Positions 7,730-16,324 of a stretch of DNA of 64,000 bases are shown here, in pieces (position 1 is the stretch's first letter; each line of letters opens with the position of its first letter). The position numbers and the translations under genes were made by a program. Source of the stretch: Scrofimicrobium sp. R131 (GTDB lineage Bacteria; Actinomycetota; Actinomycetes; Actinomycetales; Actinomycetaceae); NCBI RefSeq assembly GCF_040256745.1, contig NZ_CP138335.1, positions 496,001-560,000 of the forward strand, in the 5' to 3' direction. A model generated the notes under the pieces. It made no database searches, was not told where the DNA came from, and worked only from the letters and a program-made list of their open reading frames with translations.

Positions 7730-8836
7730 TTGCCAAAGGATGCGCAGGTGCGAATGCCGATTGCAGACGGACCGAAGGGCCAGTCGCTCGCTGGCGTTAG
7801 CCAGTCGCCCCCTCCGGCGCACCCACATTCGACTCCGGTTACCTATCGGCGCCAGCTCCTTGGGGGTGAGCCAACTCTGACGTCCGCACAGTTGGCCGAG
7901 GCGGCCGACGCCACCTTGGAGGAGTTCAACGACTACTGGTTGGCGATGGGTTTCCCAGTTCCGGAGCCGGGCGAGGTGAAGTTCACCCGGGCCGATCTGG
8001 AGGCTTTTCGCGAGTGGATGGGCCTGTTGGAGGAGCATAACCTGCAGCCGGGCACGGCTTTGTCGCTGGCCCGGGCGGGCTCGCACCTGGCGGACCGGTT
8101 GGCCCTGTGGCAAATTGAGGCCCTGGTGGAGGACGCTGAGCGCCGGTACGGTTTGGATGACTCGGCCGCTCGGCTCGTGACGCTGGACGACATGGAGACC
8201 TACGTTCCGATCTTTGAGTCTCAGCTCCTTTATGTCTGGCGCCGCCAGATGGAGGCACTGCTTGAGCGGATCACCAAAGAGGTGGCGATGCGCCCGTCGG
8301 ATCATTCGCGGCGGCGCTTCCCCCTGTCGCGTTCGCTCGGGTTCGTCGACATGGTTTCTTACACCTCCAACTCGTCGGCTATGGGCGATCAGCTGGTGGG
8401 TCTGATTGAGCGCTTCGAGTATCTGTGTCGGTCGGCGGTGACCGCCCAGGGGGGCCGGGTGGTCAAGATGATTGGGGACGCGGTGTTCTTCATCGCTGAC
8501 GATCTACCGACCGGGGTGCGGGTGGTGACCTCGCTGATGGACGCGCTCGGCCAAACGGAGGGGATTTTGCCGGTGCGGGCCTCCCTTGTTTACGGGGATG
8601 TTTTTTCCCGCTCCGGGGATGTCTTTGGGCCCCCGGTCAACCTGGCTTCCCGCCTCGTCGATATCGCGCCGACGGGCGATATTCTGACCGACTCTCCGAC
8701 GGCCGCACTGATTTCTGCCGGGCGCGGCGGCGACGGATTTGGTGTGCGCGAGTTCCCTTCGACCAGGTTGAGGGGGTTTGGACGGGTCTCCCCGTATATG
8801 ATTACCTGGGACAAGGTGCCTGAACCCGAGAAGTGA
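7730..8836 (+). CDS. Class III adenylate cyclase with N-terminal regulatory domain
   Basis: A 368-residue soluble class III nucleotidyl cyclase making cAMP from ATP. The TTG start at 7730 is chosen because GGGGAG lies eight bases upstream. The N-terminal ~190 residues resemble the helical autoregulatory domain of the mycobacterial Rv1264/Rv2212 group (LTSAQLAEAADATLEEFNDYWLAMG region). The catalytic domain starts near residue 203: metal-binding D207 in FVDMVSYT and D250 in MIGDAVFF, purine-specifying K246, and the asparagine and arginine of GPPVNLASRLVD. All key residues for an active ATP cyclase seem present. It is followed after 92 bases by a two-component system. Confidence 0.86.
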   Translation: MPKDAQVRMPIADGPKGQSLAGVSQSPPPAHPHSTPVTYRRQLLGGEPTLTSAQLAEAADATLEEFNDYWLAMGFPVPEPGEVKFTRADLEAFREWMGLLEEHNLQPGTALSLARAGSHLADRLALWQIEALVEDAERRYGLDDSAARLVTLDDMETYVPIFESQLLYVWRRQMEALLERITKEVAMRPSDHSRRRFPLSRSLGFVDMVSYTSNSSAMGDQLVGLIERFEYLCRSAVTAQGGRVVKMIGDAVFFIADDLPTGVRVVTSLMDALGQTEGILPVRASLVYGDVFSRSGDVFGPPVNLASRLVDIAPTGDILTDSPTAALISAGRGGDGFGVREFPSTRLRGFGRVSPYMITWDKVPEPEK

Positions 8837-8928
8837 CCCTGTATTTTCACCAAACTTGGTCTATTCTTTAAGTAACTCATAAACTTTGACGGGTGCTGAG
8901 CCCCGGCTGGGGAGGAAAGAGGATTCAG

Positions 8929-9600
8929 ATGACTACTGTGCTTCTCGTTGAGGACGACCCGGCGATTTCGGAACCGCTGGCCCGGGCATTTGGCCGGGAA
9001 GGCTACGAGGTGCGTGCTCACGGCACGGCCCGAGGCGCGCTGAACGAGGTTGGATCGGCCGACCTGATCGTGCTGGACTTGGGTCTGCCGGACATGGACG
9101 GGCTCGATGTGGCGCGCGAGATTCGCTCCCGCGGCCTGGATACGCCCATTTTGATTTTGACCGCCCGCACGGATGAGGTGGACATGGTGATCGGCCTGGA
9201 CGCCGGTGCCGATGACTATGTGACTAAGCCGTTCCGGCTGGCAGAACTCCTGGCCCGGGTTCGGGCCCTGCTGCGCCGGTCCGGGTCCGAGGCGGCCGAC
9301 TCGGAAATCCGGGTCCAGGACGTGGTTGTGGACCTGGCCGGACACCGAGTTTTCGTCGGCGGGGAAGAAGTCTCCCTCTCGGCGAAAGAGTTCGATCTGC
9401 TCCGGGTGCTGGTCTCTTCGGCCGGCACGATGGTTTCGCGCGAAGACCTGATGCGGGAAGTGTGGGGCTCGGATCCGCAGGGGTCGACTAAGGCCCTCGA
9501 CACCCACGTGTCGTGGCTTCGCCGAAAGCTAGGTGACAATACCGCCGATCCGCGCTACATCTCCACTGTGCGGGGGATGGGCTTCCGTTTCGAGAAGTAA
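8929..9600 (+). CDS. OmpR-family DNA-binding response regulator
   Basis: A 223-residue response regulator. The ATG at 8929 is used, with GGAGG/GAGGAT upstream; a GTG at 8893 would add 12 residues of non-family sequence. The receiver domain (1-115) has acidic residues E8/D9/D10, phospho-acceptor D50, T78 and K100. The C-terminal winged helix (130-223) ends in the usual SWLRRKLGDN...YISTVRGMGFRFEK. It forms a pair with the histidine kinase at 9613 (12-base gap). The target genes are unknown. It is clearly distinct from MtrA encoded at 57332. Confidence 0.9.
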   Translation: MTTVLLVEDDPAISEPLARAFGREGYEVRAHGTARGALNEVGSADLIVLDLGLPDMDGLDVAREIRSRGLDTPILILTARTDEVDMVIGLDAGADDYVTKPFRLAELLARVRALLRRSGSEAADSEIRVQDVVVDLAGHRVFVGGEEVSLSAKEFDLLRVLVSSAGTMVSREDLMREVWGSDPQGSTKALDTHVSWLRRKLGDNTADPRYISTVRGMGFRFEK

Positions 9601-9612
9601 CCTGGCGCTGAC

Positions 9613-10935
9613 ATGCGCGCGCGGACAACTCGGCTAATTGTCACCGTGGTGACGATTGTGGCCCTGATCATGGGGATTCCCGGCTCGGTAGTGGCGGGAA
9701 TGCTGGTCTGGAACTCGGCCCAGTCTGCCCTCGACACGCGCGTGCAGACGCTGGGCCGGTCGATCGACCGCCGCCTCGACGACGACCTGTGGGTCACCCA
9801 GCCGCTGGTGGCCGCGCTCACCAACCCGGTGTCGGGGGAGCAGGACGCCTTCACCGAGATCAGAGTTGGCGGAGAGTACAAAGTAATTTCCGGGACCAAG
9901 CGGAGCGGGCCGCTGCTAGAAGCCAAAGTTCGCTCCTCCAACGGCGCCACCGTCATCATGCAGATCAGCGCCTACCCGGTCGCCACCTCGGTTGCCCGCG
10001 CCGCCATGTTCTTTGCCGGGGGCGCCCTGCTGTCGATTCTGCTCGGGTGGTATCTGGCCTACCGGATGTCCAGACGCTTGTCCGCTCCGCTCATCTACCT
10101 GGCCGCGCAGGCCGAACAGATTGGTTCCGGGCAGGTCCGGGCCCGCCTCAAGCCCTCCGGGATTGAAGAAATTGACCTGGTTCAGGAGGAACTGGTCCGG
10201 ACGGGCGAGCGGATGGCCGGCCGGTTGGCAGCCGAACGCCAACGCTCGGCCGACGCCTCTCACCAGTTGCGCACGCCCATCACGGCGCTGTCGATGCGCC
10301 TCGAGGAAATCGAGATGATTACCACCGAGGACGAGGTCCGCGAGGAGGCTCGGGCCTGTCTGGATCAGGTGGAGCGGTTGACCTCGGTGGTGACCGAACT
10401 CCTCGACGAGCGCCGACGCAATCAAAGCTCCACCGAAGCCCTGCACATCCTGGAGGTGTTCAACACGCAGCGGGAGGAGTGGGAGGATCAGTTTGCCGCT
10501 GCCGGCCGGGAACTAGTTTTCTTGGACGAGGCGGAGCGGCCCATTTTGGCGGAGGCGGGGAAGATTTCCCAAGTGCTCGCCACTTTGATCGAAAACTCGC
10601 TGCGCTACGGCGCGGGGAAGACGGTGGTGCGGGCCCGGAAAGCCGCCAGCTCGCGCGGTGTGCTCATTGAGGTGAGCGATGAGGGGGAAGGCATTGAGGA
10701 CGACATGGTGGACGAGATCTTCGACATGGGCGTCTCGGGACACGGGTCTTCCGGGATTGGCCTAGCCCTGGCCAAGGATCTGTCCCAGGCTATGGGAGGC
10801 CGCCTCGAACTGACCCAAACCCACCCACCGGTGTTCACCCTGTCTTTGGCCGCGATTCCTTCCAACTTTGATCCGGACCTGGTGATGCCGCAGGGTCCGC
10901 TGCTATCGGTCGGTCGGCGCAGTCGCCGGCTGTGA
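9613..10935 (+). CDS. Sensor histidine kinase partner of the response regulator at 8929
   Basis: A 440-residue membrane kinase: TM1 at about residues 10-32, an extracytoplasmic sensor of ~100 residues, TM2 near 128-148, a HAMP linker, then a DHp helix with H217 in DASHQLRTPI. The ATP domain shows the N box (LIENSLRYG), G1 (DEGEGI) and G2 (GSSGIGLALAKDL). The phosphorylation partner is the adjacent regulator. The extracytoplasmic domain has no recognised ligand fold by eye. The 3' end overlaps the convergent gtrA-like gene by 33 bases. Confidence 0.9.
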   Translation: MRARTTRLIVTVVTIVALIMGIPGSVVAGMLVWNSAQSALDTRVQTLGRSIDRRLDDDLWVTQPLVAALTNPVSGEQDAFTEIRVGGEYKVISGTKRSGPLLEAKVRSSNGATVIMQISAYPVATSVARAAMFFAGGALLSILLGWYLAYRMSRRLSAPLIYLAAQAEQIGSGQVRARLKPSGIEEIDLVQEELVRTGERMAGRLAAERQRSADASHQLRTPITALSMRLEEIEMITTEDEVREEARACLDQVERLTSVVTELLDERRRNQSSTEALHILEVFNTQREEWEDQFAAAGRELVFLDEAERPILAEAGKISQVLATLIENSLRYGAGKTVVRARKAASSRGVLIEVSDEGEGIEDDMVDEIFDMGVSGHGSSGIGLALAKDLSQAMGGRLELTQTHPPVFTLSLAAIPSNFDPDLVMPQGPLLSVGRRSRRL

Positions 10936-11337
10936 AAACACCAGGTACCGGTAGCCGAAGTAGCGCAGAACCGTCCCCAGCGCCAGGCCGACCACATTGG
11001 CGGAAATGTTGTCCGCCCAGACGCTGGTCCAACCGAGCAGGTAGTGGGAGACCCACAGGCACAGCAGCGGCGGTGTCAACCCCAGCGCGTTAACCACCAG
11101 GAAGATGAGGAGCTCGCGCCCCGGCCGGTCGGTGGCCCGGGATCGGAAAGTCCACAGCCGATTTAGCATCCAGGAAAAACAGGCGGCCACCAGGACCGCG
11201 GCCACCTTAGCTGCGAGGACGAACTGGAGGGGCAGGGCCGCCCTGACCAGATTGAATACGGCGAAGTCCACCACCCAGGCGAGGGCGCCGACAGTGCCAA
11301 ACTGGGTCAGCTCGACCAGTCGCGGCGGTACTTTCAT
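10903..11337 (-). CDS. GtrA-like membrane protein
   Basis: A 144-residue polytopic protein of the GtrA/DPMS family, four predicted membrane helices. It is thought to help flip or stabilise undecaprenyl-phosphate-linked sugars for cell-surface glycans. The N-terminal LTQFGTVGALAWVVDFAVFNLVR and the basic-aromatic LNRLWTFRSR after helix 2 are family hallmarks. The start at 11337 is the first methionine consistent with the family; longer readings collide with galE on the other strand. It stands alone, divergent from galE with 57 bases between them. Confidence 0.85.
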   Translation of the reverse strand: MKVPPRLVELTQFGTVGALAWVVDFAVFNLVRAALPLQFVLAAKVAAVLVAACFSWMLNRLWTFRSRATDRPGRELLIFLVVNALGLTPPLLCLWVSHYLLGWTSVWADNISANVVGLALGTVLRYFGYRYLVFSQPATAPTDR

Positions 11338-11394
11338 CACCTGAATAGCATAAGGGACCAAAAGTGGGCTGGCTGGACCGCGTATGCTGGAGGT

Positions 11395-12384
11395 ATGACA
11401 ATTCTGGTAACTGGTGGCGCCGGATACATCGGCGCGCATGTGGTGCGTCTCCTGCAGGAGCGGGGGGAAAAGGTCGTCGTGGTGGACGACCTCTCGTTTG
11501 GCAACCCGAAGCGAATCGGGGATGCCAAGCTGGTAAAAACGGACATTTCGACGGACGAGGCGTGGCGGCTGTTGACCGACACGATGGTCGATGACGACGT
11601 CGAGGCGGTGATCCACTTTGCAGCTCGCAAGCAGGTGGGTGAGTCGGTCCAGCGTCCCTCCTGGTACTTCCGGCAGAACATTGGCGGCATGGCGAACCTG
11701 ACCCGGGCCATGAACGACGCGGGGGTGGAAAAGATGATCTTTTCCTCTTCGGCAGCGGTCTACGGGATGCCGCCGGTGGACGTGGTGCCCGAGGACATCG
11801 ACCTCAAGCCGATCAACCCCTACGGGGAGACGAAGCTGATTGGCGAGCAGTTGCTGGCTGACTGCGAGGTGGCCTGGGACCTGCAGTGGGTGGCTCTGCG
11901 CTACTTCAACGTGGCCGGCACCGGCTGGGTGGACCTGCAGGACCCCGCGGTGCTGAACCTGGTTCCCATGGTCCTGGACCGCCTGGCAAAGGGGCAGGCT
12001 CCGAAGATCTTCGGGGACGACTACCCGACCTCGGACGGCACCTGCATCCGCGACTACATTCACGTGATGGACCTGGCCGATGCGCACATCAAGGCGCTGG
12101 ACCAGCTGAACTCGGGGAAGCTGGAGCATCACCAGTTCAACGTGGGGACCGGCAAGGGAACTTCGGTTCGCGAGATCATTGAGGGCCTGCGGGACATTTC
12201 CGGGATGGACTTCCCGATCGAGGTGGCTCCGCGGCGAGCGGGCGACCCACCCAAGCTGATTGGGGATGCGAGCCGGATTCAAGAAGACTTTGGCTGGTCA
12301 GCCCAGTACGGGGTGAAAGAGATCCTCGAGTCTGCCTGGGAGGCGTGGCAGCAGGGCCCCAGAAAGATCGAGTGGTCAAACTAG
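11395..12384 (+). CDS. galE: UDP-glucose 4-epimerase
   Basis: A 329-residue extended SDR, interconverting UDP-glucose and UDP-galactose (possibly also the N-acetyl forms). The NAD site is TGGAGYIG at residues 6-13. The catalytic pair is the serine of FSSSAAVYG and the YGETK tyrosine/lysine (near residue 143). CTGGAGG sits just upstream of the ATG. It supplies galactose donors for the glycan region that follows. The last codons and the TAG stop lie within a variant palindrome (12369-12396), and a strong terminator follows. Confidence 0.93.
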   Translation: MTILVTGGAGYIGAHVVRLLQERGEKVVVVDDLSFGNPKRIGDAKLVKTDISTDEAWRLLTDTMVDDDVEAVIHFAARKQVGESVQRPSWYFRQNIGGMANLTRAMNDAGVEKMIFSSSAAVYGMPPVDVVPEDIDLKPINPYGETKLIGEQLLADCEVAWDLQWVALRYFNVAGTGWVDLQDPAVLNLVPMVLDRLAKGQAPKIFGDDYPTSDGTCIRDYIHVMDLADAHIKALDQLNSGKLEHHQFNVGTGKGTSVREIIEGLRDISGMDFPIEVAPRRAGDPPKLIGDASRIQEDFGWSAQYGVKEILESAWEAWQQGPRKIEWSN

Positions 12385-12396
12385 TGCGCCCACTCG
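12369..12396. repeat. Dispersed palindrome, copy 7 (variant over the galE stop codon)
   Basis: Arms CGAGTGG / CCCACTCG. Compared with the usual GACTGG/CCAGTC the third arm base is changed on both sides (C to G and G to C), so pairing is preserved. The loop contains CTAG, which provides the galE stop, as in copy 10. Confidence 0.7.
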
Positions 12397-12409
12397 GCGT
12401 GTGAGAGTC

Positions 12410-12440
12410 AGAAGGGCCGTCCCGCAGGGGCGGCCCTTCT
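12410..12440. terminator. Terminator hairpin after galE
   Basis: Stem AGAAGGGCCG / CGGCCCTTCT continued by a G:T pair and CCC/GGG around a 3-base loop. It lies between two palindrome copies, in the gap between convergent galE and the LCP gene. Confidence 0.8.
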
Positions 12441-12455
12441 GCATCACCCTCCGCT

Positions 12456-12483
12456 CGACTGGTCGGACAAGACTGACCAGTCG
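12456..12483. repeat. Dispersed palindrome, copy 8
   Basis: Arms CGACTGGTCGG / (T)GACCAGTCG in the galE-LCP gap. It ends three bases before the LCP stop codon. Confidence 0.85.
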
Positions 12484-12486
12484 GCA

Positions 12487-13767
12487 CTAGAAGTCCGTGG
12501 CGAAGTCCTCCGCCGTCAACGTCCCGTCCCGCAGCGCCTCGAAGAACCCGGGCGCCAGGTCCTCGTTCAGCAGTACCACGGAGCCAACGTCAGTCATTTC
12601 CGACTCGGATGCCAGCGGGGGAGTCCCAGACAGGTCGCCGCGGCTAGCAGAACGGAACGCGAGCAGCAGCCGCGCAATGTCGATCACCCCGGTCTTCTGA
12701 TCCACCGACAGAGTCTCGGTCCCGGTCTCGGCCAAACGCCACTGCGCCGCCGGGTTAATCAGCATCGAGGGGGAGAACGTCTTCTTCGTTACCGCCGAGA
12801 TGACTTGCCGCTGGCGTTCGGCTCGGCCCAGGTCGCCGCGCGGATCGGAGTAGCGCATCCGCGCAAACGCGAGCGCCTCCTCGCCGGCCACGTCGTGGCA
12901 GCCGGCGGTCCAGTTCAGCCCGGACAGTTCGTCGTTCACATCCATGTCGAGGCACAGGTTTACCCCGCCGACCGCGTCCACCAGGGGCCCGAACCCCTGC
13001 ATGTTGATCTGAACGTAGTGGTCCACGTGCAGGCCGGTCAGGTTCTGCACGGTCTCCACCAGCAGTTGGGGGCCACCAAATGAGAATGAGGCGTTGATCT
13101 TATTCCAGCCGTAGCCGGGAATGTCCACGTAGGTGTCGCGCGGCAGCGAGATCATGGAGGTCTGCCCGCCCGGCGCCTTCCGAATCAGCATGATCGAGTC
13201 GGAGCGTTCGCCTTCGATGTCGCCCGGGTCCCCTTCGACTCGGCCGTCGCTGCCCGCCAGCAGGTAGGTGGTGCCGGTTTCGCTTCCGCCCGGTACCAGC
13301 GCATCGACTCGGTGCAGGTTCGAATTGACCCAGAACACCAGCCAGGCGGGCCAGGCGATCACCACCAGCAGGACGAGCACGATCAGAGCGCGCCACGGGT
13401 GGGAGCGCCGGCGTTTTCGGGCCGGCCCTGATCCCGGATAGCCGGGCGAGGCGGTCGACCGGCTCGGGGCGGGCTGAGTCGCCACGGGCTGGGGCGCCCA
13501 CGCCTGAGCGGGTCCGGCCCCGGGTGGCCGGGTGGCCGGCTGCACTGATGGTGGCGCCGCAGGTTTGCGCCGGGGCGCGTAGGAAGGGGGAGGCGGAGCC
13601 GACGGCTTGGGTGTCTCCGCTCTGGGAGGCTCGGCCTGGGCGTCGGGAAGGATCGATCGACGAGGGGGAGTGCCCGCTTTGGGTGGGGCCGCCTCGCCCC
13701 CGGGCCGGGTGGGTCGGCGACGCTGATCACCGTGGGCGGGGGGAAATGCGGGCGGTGGGGTTGACAC
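12487..13767 (-). CDS. LytR-CpsA-Psr family glycopolymer ligase with long proline-rich N-terminus
   Basis: A 426-residue LCP protein, which attaches undecaprenyl-linked polysaccharide or teichoic acid to peptidoglycan on the outer face of the membrane. The first ~120 residues are a cytoplasmic, disordered Pro/Ala/Arg-rich stretch, then one TM helix (about 125-147), then the LCP domain: LLAGSDGR, ERSDSIMLI, SLPRDTYVDIPGYGWNKINASFSFGG, DAVGGVNLCLD and LAFARMRYSDPRGDLGRAERQRQ. These contain the Asp/Arg residues that bind pyrophosphate-lipid. It lies nine bases after the upstream LCP gene, in one operon. Its acceptor polymer is likely one made by the neighbouring glycan genes (inference). Confidence 0.9.
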   Translation of the reverse strand: MSTPPPAFPPAHGDQRRRPTRPGGEAAPPKAGTPPRRSILPDAQAEPPRAETPKPSAPPPPSYAPRRKPAAPPSVQPATRPPGAGPAQAWAPQPVATQPAPSRSTASPGYPGSGPARKRRRSHPWRALIVLVLLVVIAWPAWLVFWVNSNLHRVDALVPGGSETGTTYLLAGSDGRVEGDPGDIEGERSDSIMLIRKAPGGQTSMISLPRDTYVDIPGYGWNKINASFSFGGPQLLVETVQNLTGLHVDHYVQINMQGFGPLVDAVGGVNLCLDMDVNDELSGLNWTAGCHDVAGEEALAFARMRYSDPRGDLGRAERQRQVISAVTKKTFSPSMLINPAAQWRLAETGTETLSVDQKTGVIDIARLLLAFRSASRGDLSGTPPLASESEMTDVGSVVLLNEDLAPGFFEALRDGTLTAEDFATDF

Positions 13768-13776
13768 GGGTGTCTC

Positions 13777-15039
13777 CTACTCCCCGGTTTCCTCGTCGGA
13801 AGGAATGATCGGGGCTCCGTTTTCGTCCAGCTCGTAGGGGTTGCCCAGGTCGTCAGTCATGATGGCCTCGCCGGCGTCTCCCACGATGAAGGTCTGGTTC
13901 TGCAGGTTTCGGAACAGCGTGCCCGCCGGCAGTGGCTGATCGTCGATCAGCGCCTGGAAGATCGCGGATGCCTGGTAGTAGTCGGGCAGGACGCGGTTTT
14001 CATCCTCCGGATCCGGCAGGTACGGGGTGGTGACGAAACGGATGTTCTCGCGCGGGGTGTTCCGGATCGAGTTCAGCAGCGCCGCGTCGGTCCGCCAGCT
14101 GTTCAGCGAGGGGGAGAACTTCGAGGTGCTGAGCCCCTCCTGGACGAACTTGTACAGGGACGGGAGGTTGGTGAACATGTTCGAGTCCAGGATCTGGCTG
14201 ACCATCTGGCCGATCAGCCACTGCTGGCGGTCGATTCGGCGCAGGTCGGATCCGTCGGCCAGGTCTTTGCGGGCCCGGGCAAACGCAAGGGCCTGCTGGC
14301 CGTGCAGGGTTTGGCAACCAGCGGGAACATCCAGGCCGGCCAACTCGTCATACATGGCTTCGTCCAGGCAGATGTCCACCCCGCCCAGAGTGTCGACCAG
14401 ACGGGAGAAGCCGGTGAAGTCAATGACCACGAAGCCGTCGATGGTAATGCCGGTGAAGTCTTCGACTGTGGCCTGGGTGCAGGCGATCCCACCGGCAATG
14501 TCGTCCAGCCCGGCCCCGTCCGCGAAGGCAGAGTTGAACATGCCGTAGTGCGCGTAGGTGTAGGAACCGTCGGCGGTCTGGCAGGAAGGAATGTCGACCA
14601 TCATGTCGCGTGGGATGGAAAGAATGGTGGCGTGCTGACGGTCGGCCGACAGGTGCAGAATCATCGTCGTGTCGGAGCGGATGGTCGGGTCCAGGTCAAT
14701 GGTGCCGGCTCCGATTTCGCCGTTCTCGTTGTATCGGGAGTCGATTCCGGAAACCAGGATGTTGACCGGGCGACCCTCGAACGCGTCCGGAGGCAACTCC
14801 TCGTTCACCACCGTGGCCGATTGACTGTTGTCCGAGCCACGGTTGGCCGTGCTGATGACCGAGTCTTTGATCTGGTGGTCCAGGTTGTTGATCATGAGGG
14901 CCCCGGCCACCCCACCGAAGAGAGCGACCGCCAGCACCGCCGCTAACACCGAACGAACCCAAGGGAACCGGTAGGGGTTCGGTGAGGCGTGCGCGATCGG
15001 CAGGCGATCAGTGTTGGCGCGCGATTTAGCTTTGCTCAT
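13777..15039 (-). CDS. LytR-CpsA-Psr family glycopolymer ligase
   Basis: A second LCP protein (420 residues): short cytoplasmic tail, TM helix near 27-50, then an extracytoplasmic LCP domain with LVSGIDSRY, IRSDTTMILHL, SIPRDMMVDIPSC, DTLGGVDICLDE and LAFARARKDLADGSDLRRIDRQQ. It is not a recent duplicate of the downstream copy, since similarity is limited to core motifs. It has a ~90-residue C-terminal acidic extension ending in DEETGE. The operon is read GT2 - DUF2304 - LCP - LCP. Confidence 0.9.
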   Translation of the reverse strand: MSKAKSRANTDRLPIAHASPNPYRFPWVRSVLAAVLAVALFGGVAGALMINNLDHQIKDSVISTANRGSDNSQSATVVNEELPPDAFEGRPVNILVSGIDSRYNENGEIGAGTIDLDPTIRSDTTMILHLSADRQHATILSIPRDMMVDIPSCQTADGSYTYAHYGMFNSAFADGAGLDDIAGGIACTQATVEDFTGITIDGFVVIDFTGFSRLVDTLGGVDICLDEAMYDELAGLDVPAGCQTLHGQQALAFARARKDLADGSDLRRIDRQQWLIGQMVSQILDSNMFTNLPSLYKFVQEGLSTSKFSPSLNSWRTDAALLNSIRNTPRENIRFVTTPYLPDPEDENRVLPDYYQASAIFQALIDDQPLPAGTLFRNLQNQTFIVGDAGEAIMTDDLGNPYELDENGAPIIPSDEETGE

Positions 15040-15096
15040 ATTGTCGTTAACTTCTTCCCGGCGGCGGAGCCCAGGCGGCCCCTTCCCGTCATGCTA

Positions 15097-15522
15097 CTAG
15101 TGTGCCCGGTCAGACTCGTCAGGCGCACCGCTGGGTGCGTCGTTGGACCGGTGGGTGGAACCGTGTGGATCGGAAAGGCCAGTTGGGGGCTTGGGAGCTG
15201 ACTCCAGGGCTAGGGCCCGAGCCAGCAGAGTTAGTTTACGATCGTTAGCTGAGTCGCGCCGATATCCGGTGGCCATCTGGGTGAAGACCACCAGGAACAG
15301 CACGTAAACCAGGAGGTTGACCCCGGACGTAACTCCGATCAACCAAGCCAACCGGTTGATCACGTCGGGGAAGACAACCGCGAAGCCTGCCGCCACCACG
15401 ATCAGCATGACGCCCAACCGGCGCAGTGCCAGGTGGTTGGCACTCTTGATCGGTCGCATCATGAAGTAGGTGACGACGACCAGCCCGATAATCAGGATCG
15501 TTTTGATCAGCCAGTAGGACAC
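15097..15522 (-). CDS. DUF2304 membrane protein
   Basis: A 141-residue protein with about three to four TM helices and a charged C-terminal tail (SAPKPPTGLSDPHGSTH). The family usually lies beside GT2 polyprenol-phosphate transferases, as here: the GTG start at 15522 lies four bases after the stop of the GT2 gene. An upstream TTG inside that gene is an alternative start. DUF2304 is thought to act as a membrane partner of GT2 enzymes (inference from gene context). Confidence 0.78.
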   Translation of the reverse strand: MSYWLIKTILIIGLVVVTYFMMRPIKSANHLALRRLGVMLIVVAAGFAVVFPDVINRLAWLIGVTSGVNLLVYVLFLVVFTQMATGYRRDSANDRKLTLLARALALESAPKPPTGLSDPHGSTHRSNDAPSGAPDESDRAH

Positions 15523-15526
15523 GGGA

Positions 15527-16213
15527 TCACCCCAGCACCAGTTCAACCAGAATATTCACCGAGTTCAAGAGGGATTGCCCCTTGGACTTGGAATAGTCTG
15601 TGTAGCGGATATGGACCGGCATCTCGACCCATTTGAAGTCGGTCTTGGCCAGCTGACCGATGATTTCGGAGGCATGGGCCATCCGATCCTGCTGCAGGCT
15701 CACGCTGGCGGCCGCATCTCGACGAAGCAGCCGCAGTCCATTGTGGGCATCGGTCAGTTTGAGCCCGGTGCGCCACCGGGTCACCGTTGCGGCGGTGCGC
15801 AGCACCAGCCGTTTGGCCCAGCCGATGTCGACCTGCCCTTCAAGGAACCGGGACCCGTAGATGACGGACAGGTCATCCGCCTCGGCCCGGGCCACCATGG
15901 CGGCCGCGTCGTCGGTGGAATGCTGACCGTCAGCGTCAAAAGTGACCAGGTACTTGGCCTCGGTGTAGTGCAGGACGTACTCGATCCCGGTCTGCAGGGC
16001 CGCGCCTTGGCCCAGGTTGATCGGGTGCTGCACCACGTAGGCCCCGGCGTCGGCGGCAATCTCAGCGGAACTATCGCTGGAACCGTCATCCACACACACA
16101 ATGTTGGGGAAAGTTTTGCGCGCCTCACGCACCACATCCCCGATGACGGGGCCCTCGTTATAGAGGGGGATCACCAACCAGGTGGAGGTGATGGGGGCAA
16201 AATCGGCACACAT
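15527..16213 (-). CDS. GT2 glycosyltransferase, polyprenyl-phosphate sugar synthase type
   Basis: A 228-residue GT-A enzyme like dolichol/undecaprenyl-phosphate mannosyl- or glucosyltransferases: VIPLYNEGPVIGDVV, VDDGSSDSS, the GQGAALQTGIEY region, and the DXD-like FDADGQH. It has no C-terminal TM helices of its own, which suits pairing with the DUF2304 protein. It probably loads a sugar onto a lipid carrier for surface glycan assembly. It is divergent from the wbp-type operon at 16325. Confidence 0.85.
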   Translation of the reverse strand: MCADFAPITSTWLVIPLYNEGPVIGDVVREARKTFPNIVCVDDGSSDSSAEIAADAGAYVVQHPINLGQGAALQTGIEYVLHYTEAKYLVTFDADGQHSTDDAAAMVARAEADDLSVIYGSRFLEGQVDIGWAKRLVLRTAATVTRWRTGLKLTDAHNGLRLLRRDAAASVSLQQDRMAHASEIIGQLAKTDFKWVEMPVHIRYTDYSKSKGQSLLNSVNILVELVLG

Positions 16214-16324
16214 ACGTCCATTGTGTCACGCGGTTTGGGGGATGTGCATCTGCTCATCAGTGTGAGATAGTCTGAGATGACAGTTAGTGCAGCACGCTGG
16301 CAGAACCGATTTTAGGGAGTGTCT

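Noticed and set aside
7776-7808. Repeated CCAGTCGC in the start region of the adenylate cyclase gene
   Set aside because: The two copies are direct, not inverted, and no GACTGG arm is present, so it is not counted as a member of the palindrome family.
5891-8305. An 804-residue reading of the DUF885 gene and a 300-residue reading of maf
   Set aside because: The N-terminal extensions run through neighbouring genes in the opposite or same direction and lack family similarity; the ATGs at 7615 and 5891 have the right signals.
11301-11320. ACTGG...CCAGT in the gtrA-like gene
   Set aside because: Only five base pairs match and the region encodes the conserved LTQFGTVG motif of GtrA proteins, so chance is the simpler explanation.
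10903-12282. A long minus-strand frame (459 residues) covering galE and the GtrA gene
   Set aside because: Only the last 144 residues look like a protein family; the rest lies antisense to galE.
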